A DNA stretch of 64,000 bases from Amphritea sp. (GTDB taxonomy: Bacteria > Pseudomonadota > Gammaproteobacteria > Pseudomonadales > Balneatricaceae), in assembly GCF_016744155.1 (NCBI RefSeq), contig NZ_JADGEW010000004.1, positions 62,001 to 126,000 on the forward strand, given 5' to 3'. Of the stretch, positions 34,992 to 43,607 are shown piece after piece. Both the position numbers and the translations under genes were made by a program. The notes under the pieces are model-generated. The model was not told where the DNA came from and ran no database searches. It saw only the letters and a list, made by a program, of their open reading frames with translations. Each line of letters starts with the position of its first letter. Within the stretch, counting starts at the first letter, position 1.

Positions 34992-36158
34992 TTACTTGTT
35001 CAGGAACAGCTCACGGCCGATCAGCATACGGCGGATCTCAGATGTACCTGCACCGATTTCATACAGCTTGGCATCACGTAACAGACGACCTGTTGGGAAT
35101 TCGTTAATGTAGCCGTTGCCACCCAGTAGCTGGATCGCATCCAGTGCGATTTTGGTTGCCATCTCGGCGGTATATAGAATGACTGCTGCACAGTCTTTAC
35201 GAGAGGTTTCACCGCGCATCGCTGCCTGTGCAACTGTGTAAGCGTATGACTTAGAAGCATTCATCAGGGTGTACATGTCGGCAACTTTACCCTGTACTAG
35301 CTCAAATTCGCCGATCGCTTTACCAAACTGAACACGGTCACGGGTATAAGGTACAGTGATATCCATCGCTGCCTGCATAATACCCAGAGGTCCGCCGGCT
35401 AGTACCAGACGCTCGTAATCCAGACCTGACATCAGAACCTTAACGCCGCCATTTAATTCGCCTAAGATGTTCTCTTTAGGTACAACACAGTCCTCGAAAA
35501 CCAGTTCGCAGGTGTTAGATCCACGCATGCCCAGCTTGTCCAGTTTCTGGTGACGGGAGAATCCAGGAGCATCACGTTCTACGATGAATGCTGTAATGCC
35601 TTTAGACGCAGCATGTACATCGGTCTTGGCATAGATAACGTAAGTGTGGGCATCGGGACCGTTAGTAATCCACATTTTGTTGCCGTTAAGCAGGTAGTGA
35701 TCACCGTTGTCACGGGCAGACAGTTTCATGGAGACAACATCTGAGCCAGCGTTTGGCTCGGACATCGCCAGTGCACCAATATGCTCACCGCTGATTAGCT
35801 TAGGCAGGTATTTAAGCTTCTGCTCGTGGGTACCGTTACGGTTGATCTGGTTAACACATAGGTTTGAATGAGCGCCATAAGACAGGCCGACAGATGCAGA
35901 TGCACGGCTGATCTCTTCCAGTGCGATCATATGAGCCAGATAGCCCATGCCAACACCGCCGTACTCTTCGCTAACGGTAATACCCAGGAGGCCCATATCG
36001 CCGAATTTCTGCCACAGATCATTCGGGAATTCGTTATCAATATCGATCTGTTCTGCCCGTGGTGCGATTTCAGATGCTGCGAAGCTGTTTACATGTTCGC
36101 GAAGCATATCCAGAGTTTCACCCAGGCCAAAATTTAGTGAGCTGTACTGTGCAATCAT
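34992..36158 (-). CDS. liuA: Isovaleryl-CoA dehydrogenase
   Basis: FAD acyl-CoA dehydrogenase, 388 aa, turning isovaleryl-CoA into 3-methylcrotonyl-CoA and passing electrons to [21 protein letters not shown] near residue 133 and [18 protein letters not shown] near 165 are ACAD signatures. [17 protein letters not shown] near 250 holds the catalytic Glu for the isovaleryl subclass, and [36 protein letters not shown] closes the protein. It lies directly after liuR, and a LiuR-type palindrome precedes liuR. Confidence 0.94.
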   Translation of the reverse strand: MIAQYSSLNFGLGETLDMLREHVNSFAASEIAPRAEQIDIDNEFPNDLWQKFGDMGLLGITVSEEYGGVGMGYLAHMIALEEISRASASVGLSYGAHSNLCVNQINRNGTHEQKLKYLPKLISGEHIGALAMSEPNAGSDVVSMKLSARDNGDHYLLNGNKMWITNGPDAHTYVIYAKTDVHAASKGITAFIVERDAPGFSRHQKLDKLGMRGSNTCELVFEDCVVPKENILGELNGGVKVLMSGLDYERLVLAGGPLGIMQAAMDITVPYTRDRVQFGKAIGEFELVQGKVADMYTLMNASKSYAYTVAQAAMRGETSRKDCAAVILYTAEMATKIALDAIQLLGGNGYINEFPTGRLLRDAKLYEIGAGTSEIRRMLIGRELFLNK

Positions 36159-36201
36159 TTCCTGTCCACCTGTCTTCTTAAGTGTGTTTTATTGTTTTGC
36201 T

Positions 36202-36639
36202 TTATTTTGCGTTCCGTATCAGAGCTAAATCATGTTGCTCTAGGCCGGTTTGTTCTTCGTTAAGTTCATTCATTGCATCCAGGCAGCGATTTTCAGCGCT
36301 GTCCAGTTCGAGCTGGAGCATGGCGATGTCATTGAGTTGTTGTTCTAGCGCCAGCTTCTTTTCTTGAATCTTGGTCATTAAAAGCTCCAGCTGCTTCATG
36401 CTGCCAGTGGTGCTCTCATCCCATAGCTCGAAAAGTTCTCGGGTTTCTGCCAACGAAAACCCCAGACGTTTTCCCCTTAGGATCAGTTTTAATCTAACCC
36501 GGTCTGGCCCGCTAAAGATACGGGTTTGTCCCCGACGGGTAGGAAATAGCAATTTTTGATCTTCATAAAAGCGAATGCTGCGCGTTGTAACGTCAAATTC
36601 GCCGGCTAGATCGCTAATTGAATATGTTGATGGGCTCAT
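36202..36639 (-). CDS. liuR: MerR-family regulator LiuR
   Basis: A 145-residue MerR-type regulator of leucine catabolism. The N-terminal winged HTH reads YSISDLAGEFDVTTRSIRFYEDQKLL with the wing TRRGQTRIFSGPDRVRLKLI, and the C-terminal part is a leucine-rich dimerisation helix (LMTKIQEKKLALEQQLND). No effector Cys pattern of metal sensors is seen. Its gene leads the liu operon and a palindrome with MerR/LiuR form sits in front of it. Identification rests on position and fold. Confidence 0.9.
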   Translation of the reverse strand: MSPSTYSISDLAGEFDVTTRSIRFYEDQKLLFPTRRGQTRIFSGPDRVRLKLILRGKRLGFSLAETRELFELWDESTTGSMKQLELLMTKIQEKKLALEQQLNDIAMLQLELDSAENRCLDAMNELNEEQTGLEQHDLALIRNAK

Positions 36640-36683
36640 AACAGGCTTCTTGTTTTCTTGTGATGGTCTAAATATAGAGGAAG

Positions 36684-36699
36684 TTTACGTAAACGTAAA
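36684..36699. promoter_or_regulatory. LiuR-type operator palindrome
   Basis: TTTACGTAAACGTAAA: inverted arms TTTACG and CGTAAA around a four-base centre, about 45 bases before liuR and within a plausible -35/-10 spacer (TATATT lies 17 bases from a TTTACG). It matches the MerR-type LiuR sites known from comparative work, as I recall them. LiuR binding is inference. Confidence 0.75.
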
Positions 36700-36848
36700 G
36701 CATAAATACAATTCGTTGCGATTTGCTGGTATTGAGTAATATTAATGTAAGTCATTGTATTTGTTGAATATAAAGTAGAATTCATGAGTATAATTACATT
36801 TATTGAGACTAAAGTAGTACTTGTTAATCAGTAAGGGAAATTGCTAAC

Positions 36849-36858
36849 TTGACGTCAA
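36849..36858. promoter_or_regulatory. TTGACGTCAA palindrome upstream of the Liv-type transporter
   Basis: A perfect 10-base palindrome 71 bases before the ABC transporter start. It has the same TTnACGTnAA plan as the LiuR-type site 150 bases away, so it may be a second LiuR half-site or another regulator's operator. Only the palindrome itself is seen. Confidence 0.4.
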
Positions 36859-36928
36859 AGCTGATGTGGGCATTCTTTTTTTGCTCATACGAAAATAATA
36901 ACAATTAAATAAGTGAGGCCGGTTCCGC

Positions 36929-37753
36929 ATGAGTGCAGACTACGTTCTCGAGACCAGAAATCTGGTTAAGGAATTCAAGGGTTTTACCGCCGTTGACGAT
37001 GTAAATCTAAAAGTTGAGCGAGGAACAATACACGCGCTGATCGGACCTAATGGTGCCGGTAAGACAACTGTATTTAACCTGCTGACTAAATTTCTAACGC
37101 CTACCACCGGAACGATTCTGTTCAATGGTAAAGATATTACATCAATGAAATCCGCTGCTATCGCCCGTAAGGGTATAGTTCGCTCGTTTCAGATCTCAGC
37201 TGTATTTCCGCACCTTAGTGTGTTGGAAAATGTTCGCATTGCGTTACAGCGTGAAGAAGGTAATAGCTTCCATTTCTGGAAATCAGAGAAGGTACTGGAC
37301 AAACTTAACGATCGTGCTGTTGAGCTGCTTGAAGAAGTGGGCCTTAAAGATTATGCCAATACGATCACTGTAGACCTTCCCTATGGCCGCAAGCGGGCAC
37401 TAGAAATTGCCACCACCCTGGCGCTTGATCCTGAAATGCTATTGCTGGATGAGCCAACTCAGGGAATGGGTCATGAGGACGTAGGTGTTGTAGCCGACCT
37501 TATTAAGAAGGTATCGGCTAATCGAACCATTTTGATGGTAGAGCACAACCTACATGTAGTCGCTCAGTTAGCCGATACCATTACCGTATTGCAGCGTGGC
37601 GCCATTCTTACCGAAGGTGATTATGCAACTGTATCTCAGGATCCTCAGGTGCGTGAAGCCTACATGGGTGTTGAAGCTGATGATGAAGTAGCTAACGCTA
37701 TTGCTGCAGAAAGTGCGGCAACCAGTGCGGCAGAGAAGGAGTCAGTGAAATGA
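36929..37753 (+). CDS. Branched-chain amino acid-type ABC transporter ATPase (LivG-like)
   Basis: Cytoplasmic ATP-binding subunit, 274 aa. Walker A GPNGAGKTT near residue 40, LPYGRKRALEIATTLALDPEMLLLDEPTQGMG (signature and Walker B) near 155-185, and VEHNLHVVAQLAD H-loop near 212. The LPYGR signature is the LivG form. The tail after residue 250 is rich in Ala, Ser and Glu and appears extra. First gene of the transporter operon, its stop overlapping the next start by four bases (ATGA). Confidence 0.92.
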   Translation: MSADYVLETRNLVKEFKGFTAVDDVNLKVERGTIHALIGPNGAGKTTVFNLLTKFLTPTTGTILFNGKDITSMKSAAIARKGIVRSFQISAVFPHLSVLENVRIALQREEGNSFHFWKSEKVLDKLNDRAVELLEEVGLKDYANTITVDLPYGRKRALEIATTLALDPEMLLLDEPTQGMGHEDVGVVADLIKKVSANRTILMVEHNLHVVAQLADTITVLQRGAILTEGDYATVSQDPQVREAYMGVEADDEVANAIAAESAATSAAEKESVK

Positions 37754-38460
37754 GCAGTACCGGTGAAAAAATCCGCATTGTAGACCTGCATTCACACTAC
37801 GGTGAGTCGCATATTCTGCATGGTATCGATATGACTATCATGCAGGGTGAGTTGGTTACCTTGCTGGGCCGTAATGGTTCTGGTCGTTCGACCACGTTGA
37901 AATCGATTATGAATATGGTGGGGCGTCGTACCGGTGTTATCAATATTAATGGTAACGAAACGATCGATATGCCGGCCCATAAAATTGCTCATCTGGGAGT
38001 AGGTTATTGCCCGGAAGAACGAGGCATTTTTTCCAGCCTGAATGTTGAAGAAAATCTGATGTTACCGCCGGCCGTACGTTCTGACGGTATGAGCGTTGAA
38101 GAAATTTATGACATTTTCCCGAACCTGGCTGAACGTCGTTATAGCCAAGGTACTCGCCTGTCCGGCGGGGAACAGCAGATGCTGGCGATGGCCCGTATTC
38201 TGCGCACCGGTGCCAATATTCTGCTACTCGATGAGATAACAGAAGGTCTGGCTCCAGTAATTGTGCAAAAACTGGCTGAAGTTCTGTTAATGCTGAAAAA
38301 GCGTGGTTTGACTATCTTGTTGGTTGAGCAGAATTTCCGTTTTGCGGCGCCAATTGCTGATCGCCATTACGTTATGGAGCATGGTCATATCGTAGAAGAA
38401 GTTCTTAAGGATGAGCTGGAAGCGAAGACGGAAATGTTGAATACCTATTTGGGTGTGTAA
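37750..38460 (+). CDS. Branched-chain amino acid-type ABC transporter ATPase (LivF-like) with Arg in Walker A
   Basis: Second ATP-binding subunit, 236 aa. Signature RLSGGEQQMLAMARIL and Walker B NILLLDEITEGLAP are normal, and VEQNFRFAAPIAD holds the H-loop region. The Walker A reads GRNGSGRSTT, with Arg (codon CGT) where GxxGxGK(S/T) needs Lys, so this site may hydrolyse ATP poorly; the transporter would then work through an asymmetric pair with the LivG-like subunit. The change may be a subfamily trait. It is translationally coupled to the gene before it. Confidence 0.9.
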   Translation: MSSTGEKIRIVDLHSHYGESHILHGIDMTIMQGELVTLLGRNGSGRSTTLKSIMNMVGRRTGVININGNETIDMPAHKIAHLGVGYCPEERGIFSSLNVEENLMLPPAVRSDGMSVEEIYDIFPNLAERRYSQGTRLSGGEQQMLAMARILRTGANILLLDEITEGLAPVIVQKLAEVLLMLKKRGLTILLVEQNFRFAAPIADRHYVMEHGHIVEEVLKDELEAKTEMLNTYLGV

Positions 38461-38543
38461 GGTCAGGGTGATAATCACCTGATCGGACACCTAATTCCCT
38501 TGAAGTTCGATAACAATAAAAATTTATCAAGCAGGAGTGACAC

Positions 38544-39761
38544 ATGAAATTAATGAAAAAAACTGTACTGGCGGTAGCAATGAGCCTGGCAACGGTAGCG
38601 GGCGTTCAGGCAGCTGGCGTATCCGATGACGTAGTCAAGATCGGAGTACTGGGCGATATGGGCGGTGTTTACGCTGATATAGCTGGTCCGGGCAGCGTTG
38701 TTGCTGTGAAAATGGCAGTTGAAGATTTTGGCGGCACTGTATTGGGTAAGCCAATTGAAGTTGTTTCCGCTGATGATCAGAACAAAGCAGATGTTGGCTC
38801 TAGTATCGCCCGTAAGTGGGTCGATGACGAGCAGGTTGACGTGATCAACGGCGCTGTTGCTAGTTCGGTGACTGGTGCGGTAACTAAGGTTATGACCGCT
38901 GCTGAAAAGATCACTCTGATTGCAGCTTCTGCTAGCCATGCATTTACGACTAAGGCTTGTTCTCCATTCAACGCTCACTGGACTTATGATGTGGTAGCGC
39001 TGGCTAACGGTACTGTAAAACCAATGGTTACTGGCGGTAAAGAGAAATGGTTCTTTATTACGGCTGACTACGCCTTTGGACATGCACTTGAAAAAGTAGC
39101 TACCGGCGTAATCAATGATAATGGCGGCAGCATTGTTGGCGGCGTACGCGTTCCACTAGGTACCACCGACTTCTCTTCTTATATCCTTCAGGCTCAGTCC
39201 TCAGGTGCTGATGTTATCGCTCTGGCAAACGCCGGCGCAGACATGGTTAACGCGCTTAAAACTGCTGCTGAATTCGGTGTTACCGAAATGATGGATGTAG
39301 CGGGTCTGCTGGTATTCACTCAAAACGCTCAGGCGCTTGACCCAGCAATTGCTGGCGGCATGAAGCTGACTACTGGCTTCTACTGGGATATGGATGATCA
39401 GACGCGCGCTTGGTCTAAGCGTTACATGGAGCGTATGGACGGTAAGATTCCTTCCATGGCTCACGCCGGTGCTTACTCCTCTACCATGCACTACCTGAAC
39501 GCAGTTAAAGCTGCTGGTACTGATGAAGGTAAGGCAGTTATGGCTAAGATGAAGGAAACTCCAGTAGAGGATTTCTTCTCTCGTAATGGCTACCTGCGTA
39601 AAGATGGACGTATGGTTCACGACATGTTGCAGGTTCGTATCAAGAACGCTGACGAGCGCACAAGCGCTAATGACATCTTCGCTATCGAAAAAGTTATCAA
39701 AGGCGATGATGCATTCTTAGAGCTTAGCAAAGGTGGTTGTGAATTCGCTATGGCGAAGTAA
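38544..39761 (+). CDS. Periplasmic substrate-binding protein of the Liv-type ABC transporter
   Basis: A 405-residue exported solute-binding protein. The signal peptide is MKLMKKTVLAVAMSLATVAGVQA, with AGG AG-type ribosome site AGGAG six bases before the ATG. The mature part has the LivK/ANF receptor fold: VVKIGVLGDMGGVYADIAGPGS at the N-terminus and SSGADVIALANAGADMVN in the middle. Two Cys of the mature protein are spaced as in this family (TKACSPFNAHWTYD and SKGGCEFAMAK). It could bind leucine, isoleucine, valine, or another amphiphilic acid, since the family is broad. A stable hairpin follows it. Confidence 0.9.
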   Translation: MKLMKKTVLAVAMSLATVAGVQAAGVSDDVVKIGVLGDMGGVYADIAGPGSVVAVKMAVEDFGGTVLGKPIEVVSADDQNKADVGSSIARKWVDDEQVDVINGAVASSVTGAVTKVMTAAEKITLIAASASHAFTTKACSPFNAHWTYDVVALANGTVKPMVTGGKEKWFFITADYAFGHALEKVATGVINDNGGSIVGGVRVPLGTTDFSSYILQAQSSGADVIALANAGADMVNALKTAAEFGVTEMMDVAGLLVFTQNAQALDPAIAGGMKLTTGFYWDMDDQTRAWSKRYMERMDGKIPSMAHAGAYSSTMHYLNAVKAAGTDEGKAVMAKMKETPVEDFFSRNGYLRKDGRMVHDMLQVRIKNADERTSANDIFAIEKVIKGDDAFLELSKGGCEFAMAK

Positions 39762-39794
39762 TCACCCCGCTTAAGTAATAAGTACTGATGTACC

Positions 39795-39816
39795 GGCCAC
39801 CCCATCCGGGGTGGCC
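39795..39816 (+). other. Stable stem-loop between the binding-protein and permease genes
   Basis: GGCCACCCC and GGGGTGGCC form a perfect nine-base stem on a four-base loop (ATCC), with no T-run after it. A stem-loop here would protect the upstream part of the message, a common way to make more binding protein than permease. Role is inference. Confidence 0.7.
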
Positions 39817-39854
39817 TCTATAACTAGAACGACATGAATCACTAGGGTGCGACT

Positions 39855-40742
39855 ATGGCGACCTTTCTCGGAATTAATCTATTTGCTCTTTCGGGCCAAT
39901 TGCTGGTTGGCCTGATCAATGGCTCATTCTATGCATTGCTCAGTCTAGGTCTGGCGATTATTTTTGGTCTTTTGAAAATTATTAACTTCGCGCAGGGCGC
40001 GATGTATATGCTCGGTGCTTTCTTTGCTTGGATGGCTCTGAACTACATGGGTATCAACTACTGGGCTGCGCTCATATTGGTGCCGATTGTAATAGGCTGT
40101 ATCGCAATTCTGATTGAGCGTTTTTTGATACGCCCGATTGCTGGCGAAGATCACCTCTACAGTTTGTTGCTAACTTTTGGTATCGCACTTGTATTGCAAG
40201 GTGTGTTTACTCATCTATTTGGTTCTTCAGGCCTTCCTTATAAGATTCCTGCAGAACTATCAGGCGGCACTAAATTGCCGTTCATGTATTTACCTAATTA
40301 CCGTGCCTGGATTATCGTGATTTCTCTGATAGTGTGTGGCAGTACCTGGTGGGTTATCGAGAAAACTAAACTGGGTGCATACCTGCGTGCAGGTACCGAG
40401 AATCCACAATTGATGCAGGGCTTTGGTATCAACGTCCCGCTAATCACGACCCTGACATTTGGTTTTGGCGTTGCACTGGCAGGTTTTGCCGGAGTGCTGG
40501 CTGCACCTGTGTACTCTGTTAGCCCGGATATGGGCTCGAGTGTCTTGATTGTCGTGTTTGCCATCGTGGTTATTGGTGGTATGGGTTCTATCGGTGGCGC
40601 CATTCTTACCGGTCTGTTGATGGGGGTGGTAGAGGGATTGACGAAGTTCTTCTATCCGGAAGCTTCCGCCACCGTTATCTTCCTGGTCATGGTGATCGTG
40701 CTGCTGATAAAGCCTGCCGGTCTGTTTGGTAAAGAGGCGTAG
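39855..40742 (+). CDS. Branched-chain amino acid-type ABC permease (LivH-like)
   Basis: Inner-membrane permease, 295 aa, with about eight hydrophobic segments. LLVGLINGSFYALLSLGLAIIFGLLKIINFAQG is the LivH N-terminal pattern, and GMGSIGGAILTGLLMGVVEGL is the conserved loop that meets the ATPases. It is the first permease of the pair; the second starts nine bases later. The family transports hydrophobic amino acids and other small acids. Confidence 0.91.
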   Translation: MATFLGINLFALSGQLLVGLINGSFYALLSLGLAIIFGLLKIINFAQGAMYMLGAFFAWMALNYMGINYWAALILVPIVIGCIAILIERFLIRPIAGEDHLYSLLLTFGIALVLQGVFTHLFGSSGLPYKIPAELSGGTKLPFMYLPNYRAWIIVISLIVCGSTWWVIEKTKLGAYLRAGTENPQLMQGFGINVPLITTLTFGFGVALAGFAGVLAAPVYSVSPDMGSSVLIVVFAIVVIGGMGSIGGAILTGLLMGVVEGLTKFFYPEASATVIFLVMVIVLLIKPAGLFGKEA

Positions 40743-40751
40743 GAGTTGACC

Positions 40752-41678
40752 ATGAAAATTAATAAGCTTTATCTGGTATTGTTTCTTCTGGCTTTAGTAG
40801 CACCTACGGTTTTGTATCCGGTGTTCCTGATGAAGGTGTTGTGCTTCGCGCTGTTTGCCTGTGCCTTTAACCTGTTGTTGGGCTTTGTTGGCCTGCTGTC
40901 CTTTGGTCATGCTGCCTTTTTGGGAACCGGTGGTTATGTAACAGGTGCGATGATGTTGCATACCGGTATGGGTCCTGAACTGTCGATCCTTGCGGGTACC
41001 GTTGCTGCGGGCCTATTGGGGGCTGTATACGGCAAGCTTGCGGTTAAGCGTGAAGGTATTTACTTCGCAATGGTAACCTTGGCATTGGCTCAGCTAGCAT
41101 TCTTCTTCTATCTACAATCACCGTTTACGGGTGGTGAGGATGGTCTGCAAGGTGTACCTCGTGGTTCTTTGCTGGGGATGATTGATCTGTCCGATAATAT
41201 GAACATGTACTACTTCGTACTGGCGATCTTTATCTTCGGCTTCTGGTTAATCCACCGGACGATACATTCACCTTTTGGTCAAATTCTGAAAGCGATTCGT
41301 GAGAATGAGCCGCGTGCAGTATCGTTGGGTTACAACGTTAATGACTATAAGTGGGTTGTATTTATCATATCTTCTGCTCTTGCAGGACTGGCAGGTTCAA
41401 CTAAGACGTTGGTATTCCAGCTGGCGTCCCTGACCGATGTCCATTGGCATATGTCTGGCGAAGTTGTACTGATGACTCTGTTGGGTGGTATGGGTACTAT
41501 CTTCGGGCCTGTTGTGGGTGCTGGTGTGGTCGTCACGATTCAGAACTATCTGTCTGGTGGTGAACTGGGTAACTATATCCACATCATCATGGGCTTGATC
41601 TTCATTGTATGTGTACTGGCTTTCCGCAGCGGTATCGTTGGTGAGTTCCAGAAGATGATGAAGAAAAACTTTGGTTGA
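40752..41678 (+). CDS. Branched-chain amino acid-type ABC permease (LivM-like)
   Basis: Second permease, 308 aa from the ATG, polytopic. LLGFVGLLSFGHAAFLGTGGYVTG is the family N-terminal block, and LMTLLGGMGTIFGPVVGAGVVV the conserved loop; a Lys-rich end (FQKMMKKNF) is cytoplasmic. AGGAG is six bases before the chosen ATG at 40752; the upstream in-frame TTG is less likely. A terminator follows 30 bases after the stop, so the thiolase gene next is a separate transcript or gets read-through only. Confidence 0.91.
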   Translation: MKINKLYLVLFLLALVAPTVLYPVFLMKVLCFALFACAFNLLLGFVGLLSFGHAAFLGTGGYVTGAMMLHTGMGPELSILAGTVAAGLLGAVYGKLAVKREGIYFAMVTLALAQLAFFFYLQSPFTGGEDGLQGVPRGSLLGMIDLSDNMNMYYFVLAIFIFGFWLIHRTIHSPFGQILKAIRENEPRAVSLGYNVNDYKWVVFIISSALAGLAGSTKTLVFQLASLTDVHWHMSGEVVLMTLLGGMGTIFGPVVGAGVVVTIQNYLSGGELGNYIHIIMGLIFIVCVLAFRSGIVGEFQKMMKKNFG

Positions 41679-41708
41679 AGCTAAATAGCTTCACCCTTAT
41701 AGCTATAC

Positions 41709-41734
41709 AAGGGACGTAATGCGTCCCTTTTTAT
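41709..41734 (+). terminator. Intrinsic terminator after the Liv-type transporter operon
   Basis: AAGGGACG, loop TAATG, CGTCCCTT, then a T-rich run (TTTATT). Confidence 0.85.
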
Positions 41735-41797
41735 TGTCCAAGTTTTATCGGTGAGCCAGTTTAGCTGCCCGTAAGAAATTGTGTTGGAGAGAATGTT

Positions 41798-42979
41798 ATG
41801 AGTCAGGATTCTGTTGTTATTGTAAGTGCTGCCCGTACGCCAATGGGTGGCATGATGGGCTGCTTTAGTGATGTTAGAGCGCCTGATTTGTGTGCTGCAG
41901 CAATACAAGCAGCGGTAGAGCGGGCCGGTATCAGCGGTGCTGATGTTGATGAAGTGATCATGGGTTGTGTCCTTCCAGCGGGATTGGGTCAGGCACCAGC
42001 ACGTCAGGCTGCCCGTGCAGCTGGAATTTCTGATGCAGCAGGCGCTACGACAGTTAATAAAATGTGCGGTTCCGGCATGAAAGCCGTAATGCTGGCTCAC
42101 GATCAGATTGCTGCAGGCCAGGTCGACATTATGCTGGCAGGCGGAATGGAAAATATGAGTCAGTCTCCTTATCTGCTGCCTAAAGCCCGTGCAGGTATGC
42201 GCATGGGGCATCAGCAAGTGATAGACCATATGTTCTTTGATGGCCTGGAAGATGCTTACGAAGGCGGTCTGATGGGTAGTTTTGCTCAGAAGAGTGCGGA
42301 TGATTACAGTATTACCCGTGAAGCGATGGATGATTTTGCTATCGGCTCACTTGAAAAAGCCCTTAAAGCGATTGAGACGGGCGCTTTTAAAGATGAGATT
42401 GCAGCGGTGACTGTTAAGTCCCGTCGTGGCGATACAGTGGTTGATACCGATGAACAACCGGGTAATGCTCGCATGGATAAAATTCGCCAGCTGAAGCCGG
42501 CGTTTAAGAAAGATGGTACTGTCACGGCAGCTAACTCTAGCTCAATATCAGATGGTGGTTCCGCGCTGGTACTGATGCGTGAGTCAGAAGCTCAGAAGCG
42601 TGGGTTGAAGCCACTGGCTCGTATCGCCGCGCACTCTACCCATGCTCAACTGCCTGCAGAGTTCACTATTGCGCCTATCGGAGCCATAGATAAAGTATTG
42701 GCCCGTGCAGGCTGGAGCAAAGATGATGTAGATCTGTATGAGATCAACGAAGCTTTTGCAGTGGTATCTATTTTGGCTATCAATGAAATGGGTCTGGATG
42801 CCAATAAAGTTAACGTCAATGGTGGTGCCTGTGCATTGGGTCACCCGATTGGTTCTTCGGGCTCGCGTATTCTTGTAACACTGCTTTATGCACTGAAAAA
42901 CCAGGGCAAGAAAAAAGGTGTTGCTTCACTCTGTATCGGCGGTGGTGAAGCGACCGCTGTTGCGGTGGAGATGCTTTAA
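41798..42979 (+). CDS. Acetyl-CoA C-acetyltransferase (thiolase)
   Basis: Thiolase of 393 aa. NKMCGSGMKAVMLAH near residue 88 holds the active-site Cys, EINEAFAVVSI near 313 holds the first of the family C-terminal boxes, and NVNGGACALGHPIGSSGSRIL plus LCIGGGEATAVAVEM the other two, including the catalytic His and Cys. Length and motifs fit type II acetoacetyl-CoA thiolase. Beside liu genes and PHA synthase it could split acetoacetyl-CoA from leucine or condense acetyl-CoA for storage. Direction of flux is inference. Confidence 0.93.
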   Translation: MSQDSVVIVSAARTPMGGMMGCFSDVRAPDLCAAAIQAAVERAGISGADVDEVIMGCVLPAGLGQAPARQAARAAGISDAAGATTVNKMCGSGMKAVMLAHDQIAAGQVDIMLAGGMENMSQSPYLLPKARAGMRMGHQQVIDHMFFDGLEDAYEGGLMGSFAQKSADDYSITREAMDDFAIGSLEKALKAIETGAFKDEIAAVTVKSRRGDTVVDTDEQPGNARMDKIRQLKPAFKKDGTVTAANSSSISDGGSALVLMRESEAQKRGLKPLARIAAHSTHAQLPAEFTIAPIGAIDKVLARAGWSKDDVDLYEINEAFAVVSILAINEMGLDANKVNVNGGACALGHPIGSSGSRILVTLLYALKNQGKKKGVASLCIGGGEATAVAVEML

Positions 42980-43027
42980 TACTTATAGTGAACTAAAGCT
43001 TTGAGTTAGATTTAGTTGTTTGAAAGG

Positions 43028-43058
43028 GGCTGATGCAGAGATGTATCGGCCTTTTTTT
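43028..43058 (+). terminator. Intrinsic terminator after the thiolase gene
   Basis: GGCTGATGCA and TGTATCGGCC pair as a ten-base stem with two G-U wobbles around a GAGA loop, followed by seven T residues. Confidence 0.88.
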
Positions 43059-43192
43059 GTTCTTGGTGCGTCTTTTTTATTATCGGAGTGCTTCTTTGCT
43101 TATGTTTTCGCCTTGCTGGGCCATTGGGTTGATCAGACTTCACTAGGGATGTTTAGACTACTCTTCTTTGGAAGTTGGTTAGTTGAATGATG

Positions 43193-43216
43193 GGCGGTCC
43201 TAAGACCGCCTTTTTT
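43193..43216 (+). terminator. Second intrinsic terminator downstream of the thiolase
   Basis: GGCGGTC, loop CTAA, GACCGCC, then six T residues. It may back up the first terminator, or end a short unannotated RNA. Confidence 0.85.
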
Positions 43217-43285
43217 CTTATCTCAGTTAAAACATAAAGCCCATATAAAGAAGCCTACCGGGGCAAAATGATATTAAGTATTGGA

Positions 43286-43543
43286 CTACCGAGATAATGC
43301 TGCCTGACACTGAGAATGCTTTTTTACGAAGCGTTCCATCGATGCCGGGTGTTTTAAAAGATACTCCGATGTTCGTACGGGGCGGCGGACTAATTCTCCG
43401 CCGCAGTTAGGGCAATATCCGTCAAAGTTATTGTCGGCACAGTCTGCACAAAAGGTACACTCAAAAGTACAGATACGTGCATCGCGGCTTTCAGGCGGTA
43501 GATCGACATCACAGCACTCACAGTTTGGTTTTAGTTTTAACAT
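43286..43543 (-). CDS. DUF1272 zinc-ribbon-like protein
   Basis: An 85-residue cytoplasmic protein with the DUF1272 Cys pattern: CECCDVDLPP, ICTFECTFCADCADN and YCPNCGG, suggesting one or two zinc sites. A strong Shine-Dalgarno (AAAGGAGG) lies before the ATG at 43543; the open frame extends further but without a better start. The gene is divergent from the GlxA-family regulator. Function unknown; the family is small and widely spread in proteobacteria. Confidence 0.85.
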   Translation of the reverse strand: MLKLKPNCECCDVDLPPESRDARICTFECTFCADCADNNFDGYCPNCGGELVRRPVRTSEYLLKHPASMERFVKKHSQCQAALSR

Positions 43544-43607
43544 GGTTACCTCCTTTTGCTTAAGTTCTAGATAGACTAGCAGTTGAAGATATGGCATAAA
43601 TGACAAT

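Larger units (their letters stand above)
42980..43285. other. Intergenic stretch with two tandem terminators
   Basis: No protein gene is supported in these 305 bases. They hold two intrinsic terminators (listed next) with about 135 bases between them. I see no clear promoter or open frame in that inner part, so a short transcript ending at the second terminator is possible but unsupported. Confidence 0.6.

Noticed and set aside
36929..37753. Extra Ala-Ser-Glu tail of the LivG-like ATPase as a separate domain
   Set aside because: It is low-complexity and only about 25 residues, so I see no domain there.
38550..39083. A 177-codon open frame antisense to the solute-binding protein
   Set aside because: Arises from codon bias on the opposite strand; no family features or ribosome site.
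41681..42229. A 182-codon open frame antisense to the thiolase start
   Set aside because: Shadow frame that also runs through the terminator; Cys, His-rich composition typical of antisense reading.
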